From Desulfolithobacter dissulfuricans (GTDB lineage: Bacteria; Desulfobacterota; Desulfobulbia; Desulfobulbales; Desulfobulbaceae), in the NCBI RefSeq assembly GCF_025998535.1, contig NZ_AP024233.1, positions 1,214,217-1,278,216 of the forward strand: a stretch of DNA of 64,000 nucleotides. The letters are read 5' to 3'. This document shows, in pieces, positions 55,816 through 64,000 of the stretch. Position 1 is the first letter of the stretch, and each line of letters begins with the position of its first letter. A program made the translations under genes and the position numbers. The notes under the pieces were generated by a model, which was given only the letters and a program-made list of their open reading frames with translations, ran no database searches and was not told where the DNA came from.

Positions 55816-56790
55816 ATGGAAAAAACAGGAAAAAAATCAGCTCGTCCCGGGGGGCGGCACAATGTGGTTGACGGTCGGCGCCGTCAGGCCTGGAGCCTGC
55901 TGGAGTCATGTTCCGTATGTCCCCGAAGATGTGGGGTCAACCGGCTTGATGATCAGGTCGGGCTCTGCCAGGTGGGTCGTTGTGTCCGGGTGGCCAGTTT
56001 CGGACCCCATTTCGGCGAGGAAGCACCCCTGGTGGGGCGTAACGGTTCAGGGACGATTTTTTTCGAAGGCTGCAACCTTCGCTGTGTGTTCTGCCAGAAC
56101 TATGACATCAGCCATATCGATGACCAGGGCCTTTCCCCGGACAGCGAGGTCGATGATCGGCAGCTGGCCCGGATCATGCTCGAACTGCAGTCCATGGGCA
56201 GTCATAACATCAATCTGGTGACCCCGTCCCATGTGGTGCCCCAGATCCTTGCCGGGCTGGAAATAGCCGTGGCCGAAGGGCTGGATATTCCGCTTGTGTA
56301 CAATACGTCGGCGTATGACAGTGTCGAAACCCTGCGTCTGTTGGACGGGATAGTCGATATCTACATGCCCGACTGCAAGTTCTGGGTCCCGGATTCCGCA
56401 GGCCGCTATGCCGGGGCCCGGGACTATCCCGAGGTGATGCGGCAGGCGGTGCGGGAGATGCACCGCCAGGTGGGCGATCTGGAGATCGGCCCCGACGGCC
56501 TGGCCAGGCGTGGCCTGCTGGTCCGCCACCTGGTCATGCCGGGCATGCTGGATGAAACCGGTGCTATCCTGTCCTGGCTGGCAGAGGAAATATCCCCGGC
56601 GACCTATATCAACATCATGGACCAGTACCATCCCTGCGGCCAGGCGCACCGGTATCCCGAAATTGACCGGCCCCTGCGGCCCGGGGAATATGCCGAGGCC
56701 CTGGAGCTTGCCCGCCAAGCCGGACTCACCCGCCTTGATCAGCGCGATCTCAAAACCCTGCTTGAACGGCTGGGCATCCTGGGGCGCTGA
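55816..56790 (+). CDS. PflX-like radical SAM protein
   Basis: 324 aa. An N-terminal Cys region SCSVCPRRCGVNRLDDQVG ending in LCQVG is followed by the radical SAM motif CNLRCVFCQNYDIS (CxxxCxxC) near residue 90. Both are typical of the COG1313/PflX group, which resembles pyruvate formate-lyase activating enzymes but has no assigned substrate. The start is ATG 55816 (AGGTGA 7 nt upstream) or 55810. It is divergent from sdhC and followed by an unrecognised gene. Confidence 0.85.
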   Translation: MEKTGKKSARPGGRHNVVDGRRRQAWSLLESCSVCPRRCGVNRLDDQVGLCQVGRCVRVASFGPHFGEEAPLVGRNGSGTIFFEGCNLRCVFCQNYDISHIDDQGLSPDSEVDDRQLARIMLELQSMGSHNINLVTPSHVVPQILAGLEIAVAEGLDIPLVYNTSAYDSVETLRLLDGIVDIYMPDCKFWVPDSAGRYAGARDYPEVMRQAVREMHRQVGDLEIGPDGLARRGLLVRHLVMPGMLDETGAILSWLAEEISPATYINIMDQYHPCGQAHRYPEIDRPLRPGEYAEALELARQAGLTRLDQRDLKTLLERLGILGR

Positions 56791-56900
56791 GCGGGAAAAA
56801 CAGGCCGGGTTTCAAATGGGGATGAATTCCTCATGGCTTTGGTCTATTATGCCTGGAATCAACAGGCGGATGCCTTTCGGGGCAGCGCCGGGACCCGGGA

Positions 56901-58547
56901 ATGTACAACCTGCAAACAGAAAAATTCTTGACAGGGAAACAAATGCTGCGCACATCGGTCACCCCGAACGGAACCTTCAGGGTCGGTGTCCACCGGCCTT
57001 CCTACAGTGTCGTGAACCTGCGAGAGCAGGATTTTATCGCGGAACTGGGCACCATGCCCGATGGGACCAGCCTTGATAACACGGTCAACTTCCCGGATGG
57101 CGACGTGCACGAAGGGGCTGCCCGCTGGATCTATGAAATTCCCAATGCCCTCTTTTTCCGTGGCGCAACCTACATAGATTCAGGCTGGGCCGCAGCCCGG
57201 GCGGTGGATCCCTCCTCCATCAGGATCAAGGCGCCGCCTTCCTGTTCGCTGATGGCTGTCCTCGGGCGGCATCTTGAGCCCGATCAGGCCCGCCGAATCC
57301 TCGGGGAGCTGCCCCGTCCGGTTCTCTATGATCTGGCAGCCAATTCCACGGATCCAGACGAGCTGGTTCTGCTGGCCAGGTTCTGCTGCCGGATGACCTT
57401 TGACAATAGCGGACAGCCCACCGGTCTTGTCTACAGGAAAAAGGACGGCACTGTCCGGGCCGATATCGATGATTTTGAACTCTTTGAAACCATTGCCAAC
57501 AATCCTCATCTGCAGGACCGGTACAAGGAGATCATGGTGCTCAGGCCCGGGGTACAGGGGAGTAGCGAGATAGTGGGAGAGTTTCACCGGGGCGCCACCC
57601 ATGTCTTTGAGTATCTGCGGCGCAACAGTTATATTCCCTGGGGCCATTTTGCCGCCAACATGGCCCATGACGCCATCCGTTACCGCACCAGCGAGCTCTC
57701 CCTGCAGGACATGCAGGGACTGCGGCATCTTTACTACCAGCGGATCTTTTGTGTGCTTGCCGATCGGCTGGGACTGGATCTGCCCCGGCGGCGCCAGACA
57801 CTCTCGGTGGATGAACTGGAAACGCTGCGCCGGAAGATCCTGCGCATGGCTCAACTGCTGCCCGAGCACCCGGCGACCCTCTGGGGCTGGAATTTCGGCT
57901 ATGACTTTTCCGGCTCCGGATACCGGCTGCACGCCTCGCACCAGATGATCCATCAGCAGTACGCCATGGTCCCGGAAGAAGTGGAACAGTCCGGCGGCGG
58001 GACCATGGCCGCCTACAGCGCCGGCGATCTGGTGGCAGACGCGGCCGGCTATTACCGGGCCGAACATGGTAGTGATTTCTTTACCGACTACCTGCGCTGC
58101 ATTTTTGCCAATGGGCGCACCGATGGCGGACAAGGGCCGGACAGCCTGGTTGTCTGGCAGGACGAGAATGTGCTGCTTTTCGTGCCCAAGGCCCAGGTCT
58201 CCCAGTGGGAACTGCAGCTCATGGTCGTCGCCGACACCGACGAGGGACCGGTGGGCAATGTGATCGAGGCCCGGACCGCGGTCCGTCAGTCCATCGATAC
58301 AGCTATCCTGGTAGCCCAGAGGATCTATGCCGGGCTTGGGGCCCGGCTGGTGACCTCCATTGAGTATGCCAAACGGCTGGGACGTCAGAACGGACAGCGG
58401 CTTCTTTACAGCTTTCTGCCCAAGCTGCCCTGGTCCATGGGTGCCTTCAGCGAGGCCCAGCTCCGTTTTATCTGTGGACATTTTCCTGAAGATTTTGCGG
58501 TTGCCTGTCGCCAGCAGCGGGACAAGTTTCTTGATCATATACTGTAG
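56901..58547 (+). CDS. Unrecognised 548-aa protein upstream of trpBA
   Basis: No family was recognised with confidence. It is soluble and has no signal peptide. The middle contains an ordered region with HVFEYLRRNSYIPWGHFAAN and DAIRYRT. The C-terminal part has LHASHQMIHQQYAMVP and then NVLLFVPKAQVSQWELQLMV, which recalls the late half of HIT/galactose-1-phosphate uridylyltransferase-like proteins (solvent-exposed His and a Trp-Glu-Leu strand). That similarity is tentative. ATG 56943 is an alternative start. It lies 110 bp after the PflX-like gene and 98 bp before trpB. Confidence 0.7.
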   Translation: MYNLQTEKFLTGKQMLRTSVTPNGTFRVGVHRPSYSVVNLREQDFIAELGTMPDGTSLDNTVNFPDGDVHEGAARWIYEIPNALFFRGATYIDSGWAAARAVDPSSIRIKAPPSCSLMAVLGRHLEPDQARRILGELPRPVLYDLAANSTDPDELVLLARFCCRMTFDNSGQPTGLVYRKKDGTVRADIDDFELFETIANNPHLQDRYKEIMVLRPGVQGSSEIVGEFHRGATHVFEYLRRNSYIPWGHFAANMAHDAIRYRTSELSLQDMQGLRHLYYQRIFCVLADRLGLDLPRRRQTLSVDELETLRRKILRMAQLLPEHPATLWGWNFGYDFSGSGYRLHASHQMIHQQYAMVPEEVEQSGGGTMAAYSAGDLVADAAGYYRAEHGSDFFTDYLRCIFANGRTDGGQGPDSLVVWQDENVLLFVPKAQVSQWELQLMVVADTDEGPVGNVIEARTAVRQSIDTAILVAQRIYAGLGARLVTSIEYAKRLGRQNGQRLLYSFLPKLPWSMGAFSEAQLRFICGHFPEDFAVACRQQRDKFLDHIL

Positions 58548-58645
58548 TGTTTGCACTGTCTGCCTGCCGCGGCCCTGGTAGGGTCGCCGGGCAGGACGAG
58601 GGTGCGGACGCTGATTTTCAATTCATATTTTTTGGAATTATTTCT

Positions 58646-59881
58646 ATGAAAAAAGGATATTTTGGCCAGTGGGGCGGTGCGTTTATCCCCGAGGTGCTGC
58701 ACCAGACGTTTGAAGAACTCAACCGGGCCTACGAGGACGCCCGGGCCGATGCGAATTTCTGGAAGGAGTATGTGGCCCTGATGGGTAATTACTCCTGCCG
58801 GCCCACGCCGCTGACCTTTGCCGAGAACCTCAGTGATCATCTCGGCGGAGCCAGAATCTATATCAAGCGCGAAGATCTCAATCACACCGGGGCCCACAAG
58901 GCAAATAATGTCATGGGCCAGGGTCTGCTGGTCCGGCGTATGGGCAAGAAGCGGGTTATAGCCGAGACCGGGGCCGGCCAGCACGGAGTAGCCACGGCCA
59001 CCATGGCGGCCAGGTTCGGTTTTGAATGTACCATCTACATGGGCGAGGAAGATGTGGCCCGTCAGCGGCCCAACGTGTTCTGGATGGAAAAGCTGGGCGC
59101 CACCGTGATCCCGGTGACCGACGGGGCCCGGACCCTCAAGGACGCCATCAACGAGGCCTTCCGTGACTGGGTCACCCGGATGGATGACACCCATTATGTG
59201 CTCGGGACGGTCTGTGGGCCTCATCCCTTTCCGGAAATGGTGGCCTGGTTCCAGTCCATCATCGGCCAGGAGGCAAGGAAGCAGATCCTCGCCCAGCACG
59301 GGCGGATGCCGGATCGGGTTTATGCCTGTGTGGGTGGTGGGTCCAATGCCATGGGCATCTTTCAGGGGTTTCTGGACGAGGACGTGGTGGAACTGGTCGG
59401 AGTCGAGGCCGGTGGCAAGGGCGTGGACACGGACATGCATGCCGCGCGGATGAAGGGTGACCGGGCGGCTCCCGGAGTGGCCCAGGGCTACAAGACCATG
59501 TTCCTCCAGGACAGTGACGGGCAGATGCTAGATACCCATTCCATCGCCGCGGGCCTCGACTATGTGGGGATCTCGCCCATCCTGGCTGATCTTGGCGAGA
59601 AGGGGCGGGTCCGTTTCGAGGCCGCCACCGACGAGGAGGTCATGGAAGCACTGAGCCTGACCATGCGGACCGAGGGCATTATTCCGGCCCTGGAGTCGGC
59701 CCACGCCTTTGTGCAGGCCATCAGGGAGGCGCCCTCCATGGGGCGGGATCAGGCCATCATCATCAACATGTCCGGTCGGGGAGACAAGGATATCTTCACC
59801 ATTGCCCATGCCTTTGACGATCCTTCCTGGAAGGAGTTTATCATCGGCCGGGCCGAGGAATATAAAAAAGACAGGAGCTGA
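58646..59881 (+). CDS. trpB: Tryptophan synthase beta chain
   Basis: 411 aa. It starts KKGYFGQWGGAFIPEVL, as TrpB does. The PLP lysine is in EDLNHTGAHKANNVMGQ, and the phosphate-binding GGGSNAMG loop and late MSGRGDKD are intact. It condenses indole with serine. The start at 58646 is fixed by homology; a longer frame begins at 58547. It is followed 103 bp later by trpA. The other trp genes are not in the window, and no leader peptide or tryptophan-specific attenuator was recognised. Confidence 0.95.
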   Translation: MKKGYFGQWGGAFIPEVLHQTFEELNRAYEDARADANFWKEYVALMGNYSCRPTPLTFAENLSDHLGGARIYIKREDLNHTGAHKANNVMGQGLLVRRMGKKRVIAETGAGQHGVATATMAARFGFECTIYMGEEDVARQRPNVFWMEKLGATVIPVTDGARTLKDAINEAFRDWVTRMDDTHYVLGTVCGPHPFPEMVAWFQSIIGQEARKQILAQHGRMPDRVYACVGGGSNAMGIFQGFLDEDVVELVGVEAGGKGVDTDMHAARMKGDRAAPGVAQGYKTMFLQDSDGQMLDTHSIAAGLDYVGISPILADLGEKGRVRFEAATDEEVMEALSLTMRTEGIIPALESAHAFVQAIREAPSMGRDQAIIINMSGRGDKDIFTIAHAFDDPSWKEFIIGRAEEYKKDRS

Positions 59882-59984
59882 TCCGGCCCGCCGGCTGACC
59901 CGGGCTGTTTCCGGTGGTGACGTCGGGAGGCCGGGACACGGGAGGGGGAGCGTATCCTTGAACCTTAACCAACCTATTGCATAG

Positions 59985-60761
59985 ATGACCATGACCTTAC
60001 AGGAAGATATACAAAAACGGCTGGAGAAGAAAAAAATACTGCTGATGACCCACCTGGTCCTGGGGTATCCCTCGCTTGAAGTGAACCGGCAGGTCATTGC
60101 CCAGATGGCGGAAAACGGTGTGGACTGCATCGAGCTGCAGATCCCTTTTTCCGAGCCCATGGCCGATGGACCTGTGATCCTCAAGGCCAACCAGGACGCC
60201 CTGGCCGGTGGTATAAGGGTTGCCGACTGCCTGGCCTTTGCCCGGGAGATGATCGCCGCCCACCCCGGGGTGCATTTTCTCTTTATGACCTACTATAATA
60301 TCGTCTTTCGCTACTCCACCTCCGCCTTCCTGGAGGAGGCGGCCGACATGGGAATCCGGGGCTGCATCATTCCGGACCTGCCGCCGGAAGAAGGCGGGGA
60401 GTATCTGGAGGGGTGCCGGGAACACGGGCTGGCGCCGATCATGTTTTTTACGCCCACCTCCACCGATGATCGCATGCGCGAGGTCGCTGCCCGGGGCGAG
60501 GGCTTTATCTACTGCGTGGCCCGGCGCGGGGTGACCGGCGCCCATACCGAGATGGATGCAGGCCTGGTCCGCTACCTCGAGCGGTGCCGGGCGGCAACTG
60601 ACCTGCCCCTGGCCGTGGGCTTTGGTATCGGCCGGCGCGAAGACGTGGCCATGCTGGAGGGCAGGGCGGACATGGCGGTCATCGGCACCGCCACCATCCG
60701 GCTGGTGGATGAGAAGGGCCCTGCCGCCGTGGGCCCCTTTATCCGCGACCTGTTGGGATAA
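59985..60761 (+). CDS. trpA: Tryptophan synthase alpha chain
   Basis: 258-aa TIM-barrel protein. It has catalytic Glu in DCIELQIPFSEPMADGPVI (the usual form is LGIPFSDP), Asp in IPDLPPEE and the phosphate-binding GFGIGRREDV. Compared with typical TrpA the active-site loop reads ELQIPFSEP, and IYCVARRGVTGAHTEM replaces the common YLLSRAGVTG. These changes belong to a divergent TrpA branch but keep the key acids. It forms the alpha2-beta2 complex with TrpB. Confidence 0.92.
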   Translation: MTMTLQEDIQKRLEKKKILLMTHLVLGYPSLEVNRQVIAQMAENGVDCIELQIPFSEPMADGPVILKANQDALAGGIRVADCLAFAREMIAAHPGVHFLFMTYYNIVFRYSTSAFLEEAADMGIRGCIIPDLPPEEGGEYLEGCREHGLAPIMFFTPTSTDDRMREVAARGEGFIYCVARRGVTGAHTEMDAGLVRYLERCRAATDLPLAVGFGIGRREDVAMLEGRADMAVIGTATIRLVDEKGPAAVGPFIRDLLG

Positions 60762-60809
60762 TCCTGCCGCGGTTTGCCGATCCTGAATGGGCGCTGGCCA
60801 GGGGGCGGT

Positions 60810-62929
60810 TTATTCCTTTTCCAGGGCTGTCTGCACCGCCAGGCCCAGTTCATCCAGGTCAAAGGGTTTGCTTACCGCGGCTCTGAAACCGTGTTCCCGG
60901 TGTCGGGACATGGCGGCATCATGGGAGTAGCCCGAGGCAACGATCAACCGGGCGTCAGGGTCCAGGGCCAGTATCTTTCCGGCCGCCTCCCGGCCGCCCA
61001 TGCCCCGGGTACGGTGAGATCCATGATAGCCGCATCGATTTCCCGGCCCGACTCCAGGGCTTCTTTGTACCGGTCCACCGCCTCCTGGCCGTCGCCGGCC
61101 AGTATCACTGTGTAGCCAAGTCTGGTCAGCATCAGATTGCAGATATCCCGGATCATCTCCTCATCGTCCATGACTAAAATGGTGCCGCTTCCCACGCTGG
61201 CCCGCCGGGGTCGGGTCTTCTCGACCGGGACAGCCTCGGGCTGGGCGGGCAGGAGAATGATAAAGGTCGTTCCCTTGCCCATCTCTGAATGGACTGTAAT
61301 GTGGCCCTCGTGTTTCTGGATTATTGAATGGGTCACCGCCAGGCCAAGACCGGTACCCCGGCGACGGGTGGTGAAATAGGGATCAAAGATACGGTGGATA
61401 TCCTCCGGATCAATGCCCCGACCGGTATCCGAAATCTGGATCCGGACCCAGGGGCCAGCCGCCAGGCCAGGGGCCTGCAGGTTCTGGCTGGCCGGCACGT
61501 TATCGGCGCATATGGTGATCGTCCCCCCTCCTGGCATGGCCTGGCGGGCATTGAGGACCAGGTTCTGGATAACCTGGCTGAACTGATCCCGGTCGATGTT
61601 GACCGGCCAGAGATCCGGAGCCAGATGAAACGCGCAACGGGTCTTTGAGCCGTGGAGGACAAAATTCGCTGATTCGGTGATCAGGCCATCCAGGCTGGAA
61701 ACCTCCTTGACCGGTGCCCCTCCCTGGGAGAAGACAAGGAGCTGTCGGGTCAGTCCCCTGGCCCTCATGGTGGCTTTTTGGGCGCTTTCCAGCCGGGTCC
61801 GAATCAGGTCTCGTTCCATGTTGTGGTCCAGTCCCTGCAGGGTCAGGCTGATGTTGCCAAGGATGGCGCCCAGGATGTTGTTGAAGTCGTGGGCGATGCC
61901 GCCGGCCAGAACGCCTACCGATTCCAGCTTCCGGGTGTTGAGCAGTTCCTGTTCCATCTGCTGCTGTTTCGTGACATCGCGAAACACCAGAACCACCCCG
62001 ACGATGTCGCCGCTCCTTGCCCGTATGGGGGCACAGGAATCGGCTATCACCCGGCGGGTCCCGTCCCGGGCAACCAGGACCGTGCCTTGGTCGAGTTCGG
62101 TTATCCTGCCTGTTCGCAGGACCTCGGTCACCGGGTTGGGGCAGGGCTCGCCACTTTTTTCATCCTGGATATGAAAGATTTTTTCCAACTCCAGACCGCG
62201 GGCCTCCTCCAGGGACCAGCCTGTGAGCTGTTCGGCGACGATGTTTTGCAGCATGACCCGTCCCTGGCGGTCCACGGTGATGACCCCGTCGCCGATGGAA
62301 CGCAGGGTGACCAGCAGCTGTTCCTTTTCCCGGGCCAGGGCCAGTTCGGCTTTTTTGCGCTGGTCGATGTCGCGGATCACCGCGATCATGTTCATCCGGC
62401 CGCCATAGCGGGCCAGTTTCAGATTGATGTCAGTCCAGAAGGTCTCGCCGTTTTTGCGCCTGGAAAGCCATTCGAAATTCTGCGGGCCGTGCTCCAGGGT
62501 GCGGCCTACCCATTTTCTGGCCGTGGTTTCATCCCAGGGCGGTTCTCCCTGGCTGATATCCGAGGCCATGAGGGATTTGATTTCCGCCCGACTGTAGCCG
62601 TACATGTCGAGCATGGCCTGGTTGACCTCCTTGAGATGGCCGGTCTGGTGGTCGTAGATGATGATGGCATCACCCGGGGCGTTGAAGATTTCCCGGTATT
62701 TTTCTTCTTTTTCCTGCAAGACGGCGTTGGCCCGGTGCAGTTCTTCCACCTTGGTTTGCCACCGCTCTGTCATCGTTCCCAGGAGATAGCCGGCCACCGA
62801 CCCCACGACCATGGGGATCAGGTAACGGTACAGGTCTCCCTCATGACCGGTTCCGGTCAGGTTGAGACGTCCGAACAGCGGAACGAGACAGCCACCGATA
62901 AGTGCGTATTTTCGTTTCAGATCCCACAT
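60810..62929 (-). CDS. Hybrid sensor histidine kinase with PAS domains and receiver, frameshifted
   Basis: Membrane segment(s) near residues 10-50, then PAS (about 70-190), a second PAS (about 200-330), kinase core with GGIAHDFNNILGAILGNIS, NLVLNARQAM and GTGLGLAV, and a C-terminal receiver domain (ILVMDDEEMIRDI, then MDLTVPG). The receiver is broken at CCCC 61003-61006: the first frame stops at 60944, while its expected continuation MGGREAAGKILAL is encoded in another frame to 60810. One added base gives 706 aa and the canonical DLTVPGGMGG. It is probably a sequencing error. It is an orphan, with no response regulator adjacent. Confidence 0.85.
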
Positions 62930-63336
62930 GGTTTCGGGCCAGAATCCTGAGAGCAGAAGTGAACAGCATCTTGTTCTAAATTATCAGTGTTTCTGAACCA
63001 AAGATCAAGTAAGAGTTATGTGCCCGTGTGGAGGTGTCGGCCATGCTCTTGGCTTAACCCGCATATTTCACAAACAATCTGCTGCAAGGTCGGAAAACAC
63101 TATGCCTGCTGCGTCACAGCTTCAAAAAGGTCCTCGAAATATTTCAATATGTCTGCGGCCTTTTTGAAGCTGTTCCTCGAAGGTCTCATTTCGCTTGCTA
63201 TCTGCATTCATGGCGTTTTCCGACCTTTCGCGACAATCTTTGCGAAAGATGCGGGTTAAAAGGACTCTTGCGCAACCAAAGTCTCTTCTTTAACATGGGG
63301 CGAAAAAATATTGAAACGACAGGCGAGGATGTGGAA
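62930..63336. other. 407-bp divergent gap
   Basis: Holds the nested palindromic element at 63054-63259 and short flanks between the hybrid kinase and the peptidase gene. No gene was recognised; a possible 90-codon frame at 62987-63259 only translates the element. Confidence 0.4.
63054..63259. repeat. Nested palindromic element (MITE-like)
   Basis: About 206 bp with terminal inverted repeats of roughly 44 bp (TTAACCCGCAT...GGTCGGAAAAC against GTTTTCCGACC...ATGCGGGTTAA, about 75-80% matching) and an inner inverted pair AGCTTCAAAAAGG / CCTTTTTGAAGCT. No other copy is in the window. It could fold into one long branched stem. Confidence 0.7.
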
Positions 63337-64000
63337 ATGACAGTAGAAAATGGGAAGGGAAAACAGATAGATGATGTAGGTGCGGCCGAGGTGCTCTGGT
63401 CCCTGGAGGACCTCTACCTCGGGGTGGACGATCCGGCCCTGGAGGAGGACATGGAGCTTTGCCGCCGGGAGGCGAACGGTCTGGCTCGGAAGTATGGAGG
63501 CAAGGTTGCCGGGCTTGATGGTGGTGAGCTGCTGGAGCTCGTCACCCGGCTCGAACAGCTTGACGAGCGCCTTGGCCGGCTGGCCACCTACAGTTTCCTC
63601 CATTTCACCACCCGCACCGGCGATCCCCAGGCCTCGGCCCTGCTGCAGCGGGTGGAGGAGCTGGCGGCCGGGGTGGGGCGTCAGACCATTTTTTTTCGCC
63701 TGGAGTGGAACCGGCTCGACAGGGAGCAGGCCGAGACTCTGCTTGGCTCGGATTTGCTGGAGAAATATCGTCACTACCTGGCCTCGCTTCGAAGGTTCGC
63801 TCCGCACCAGCTGGACCAGGCCCGGGAGGAGCTCCTCCAGGAGCTGGCCCCGGTGGGCCGCAGTTCCTGGAACGTTCTCTTTGAAAAGCTGCTCGGCCAG
63901 ATGACCTTTGGCGAGCGCCGCCGTACCGAGGAAGAGGTCTTGAGCGACCTCTACCACCCGGATCGGACAACACGACGCCAGGCCGCGGCCGAGATGACCG
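63337..64000 (+). CDS. M3-family oligoendopeptidase (PepF-like), 3' partial
   Basis: The frame is open to the window end: 221 residues of the N-terminal helical part. It reads AAEVLWSLEDLYLGVDDPAL near the start, then LDERLGRLATYSFLHFTTRT and EETLLGSDLLEKYRHYLASL-like helices, which match oligoendopeptidase F-type M3 proteins. The catalytic HEXXH lies beyond the window. ATG 63337 has GCGAGGA about 8 nt upstream; ATG 63295 is in frame but without a ribosome-binding site. It would be a cytoplasmic zinc peptidase acting on oligopeptides. Confidence 0.75.
   Translation, partial: MTVENGKGKQIDDVGAAEVLWSLEDLYLGVDDPALEEDMELCRREANGLARKYGGKVAGLDGGELLELVTRLEQLDERLGRLATYSFLHFTTRTGDPQASALLQRVEELAAGVGRQTIFFRLEWNRLDREQAETLLGSDLLEKYRHYLASLRRFAPHQLDQAREELLQELAPVGRSSWNVLFEKLLGQMTFGERRRTEEEVLSDLYHPDRTTRRQAAAEMT

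Noticed and set aside
57180-58556. A 458-codon minus-strand frame opposite the unrecognised 548-aa protein
   Set aside because: Considered seriously because the plus-strand protein is unknown. The plus frame has a more protein-like composition and fits the spacing of its neighbours, while the minus frame is a string of Gly/His/Pro/Gln with no hydrophobic pattern.

Overview
The window looks like a chromosomal stretch of a Gram-negative anaerobe, most probably a member of Desulfobacterota (Desulfobulbales-like). This is inferred from gene content and not proven: a three-subunit type-B succinate dehydrogenase/fumarate reductase, a KamA-family aminomutase, a PflX-like radical SAM protein, a ThiC paralogue behind a cobalamin riboswitch, C4-dicarboxylate uptake by a TRAP system with its own sigma-54 regulator, a DUF5714 protein and many two-component and metal systems. 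Genes are dense on both strands. No tRNA, rRNA, CRISPR array, prophage or intact insertion sequence was seen. Both ends cut a gene.

Layout. 0-6.7 kb: an ion-transporter-superfamily permease (5' end missing) with a universal stress protein, then rarD, an HDOD-GGDEF protein and a KamA-family enzyme on the minus strand. 6.8-16.3 kb: NAD-type malic enzyme, DctB/DctD-like two-component pair, a sigma-54 promoter, dctPQM and uspA, which together read as a C4-dicarboxylate uptake and use module. 17.0-27.6 kb: an AT-richer osmoadaptation island with fructokinase-like pfkB, an SH3 membrane protein, sucrose-phosphate synthase with a phosphatase-like domain, sucrose synthase, proVWX for glycine betaine and a MarR regulator. 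Its two divergent promoters carry the same 28-bp dyad CAATATA-N14-TATATTG, and the island lies between related remnants of a repeat. 27.8-31.4 kb: metal homeostasis (ArsR/SmtB regulator with a 40-bp palindrome, SO_0444-type permease, ZIP transporter, double Lcl-domain protein). 31.8-35.8 kb: an ECF sigma factor cotranscribed with an anti-sigma-like TPR protein and a secreted Gly/Asp/His-rich protein, preceded by a lipoprotein paralogue of the anti-sigma protein. 35.9-40.2 kb: GlxA/AraC regulator, monohaem cytochrome, a kinase-like protein lacking its ATPase domain, and a small ArsR operon ending in DUF5714. 40.3-47.3 kb: Cu/Ag P-type ATPase behind a sigma-54 promoter, a fatty-acid-hydroxylase-family protein and a ZraSR-like pair. 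47.4-49.0 kb: cobalamin riboswitch plus a ThiC-family enzyme (probable BzaF). 49.1-64 kb: chemoreceptor, small CxC protein, sdhCAB, PflX-like protein, an unrecognised 548-aa protein, trpBA, a hybrid sensor kinase and the start of an M3-family peptidase.

Sequence quality. Four genes (malic enzyme, SH3 protein, P-type ATPase, hybrid kinase) are each broken by one missing base, and each is restored by lengthening one GGGG/CCCC run by one. A fifth run lies at the ambiguous start of DUF5714. These are more likely base-calling errors than true pseudogenes.

Repeats. A structured element of about 150 bp occurs twice (32.9 and 45.8 kb), each time just before a regulator gene. Its stem arms differ between copies but stay largely self-complementary. 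Further MITE-like palindromic elements lie at 52.05 and 63.05 kb.
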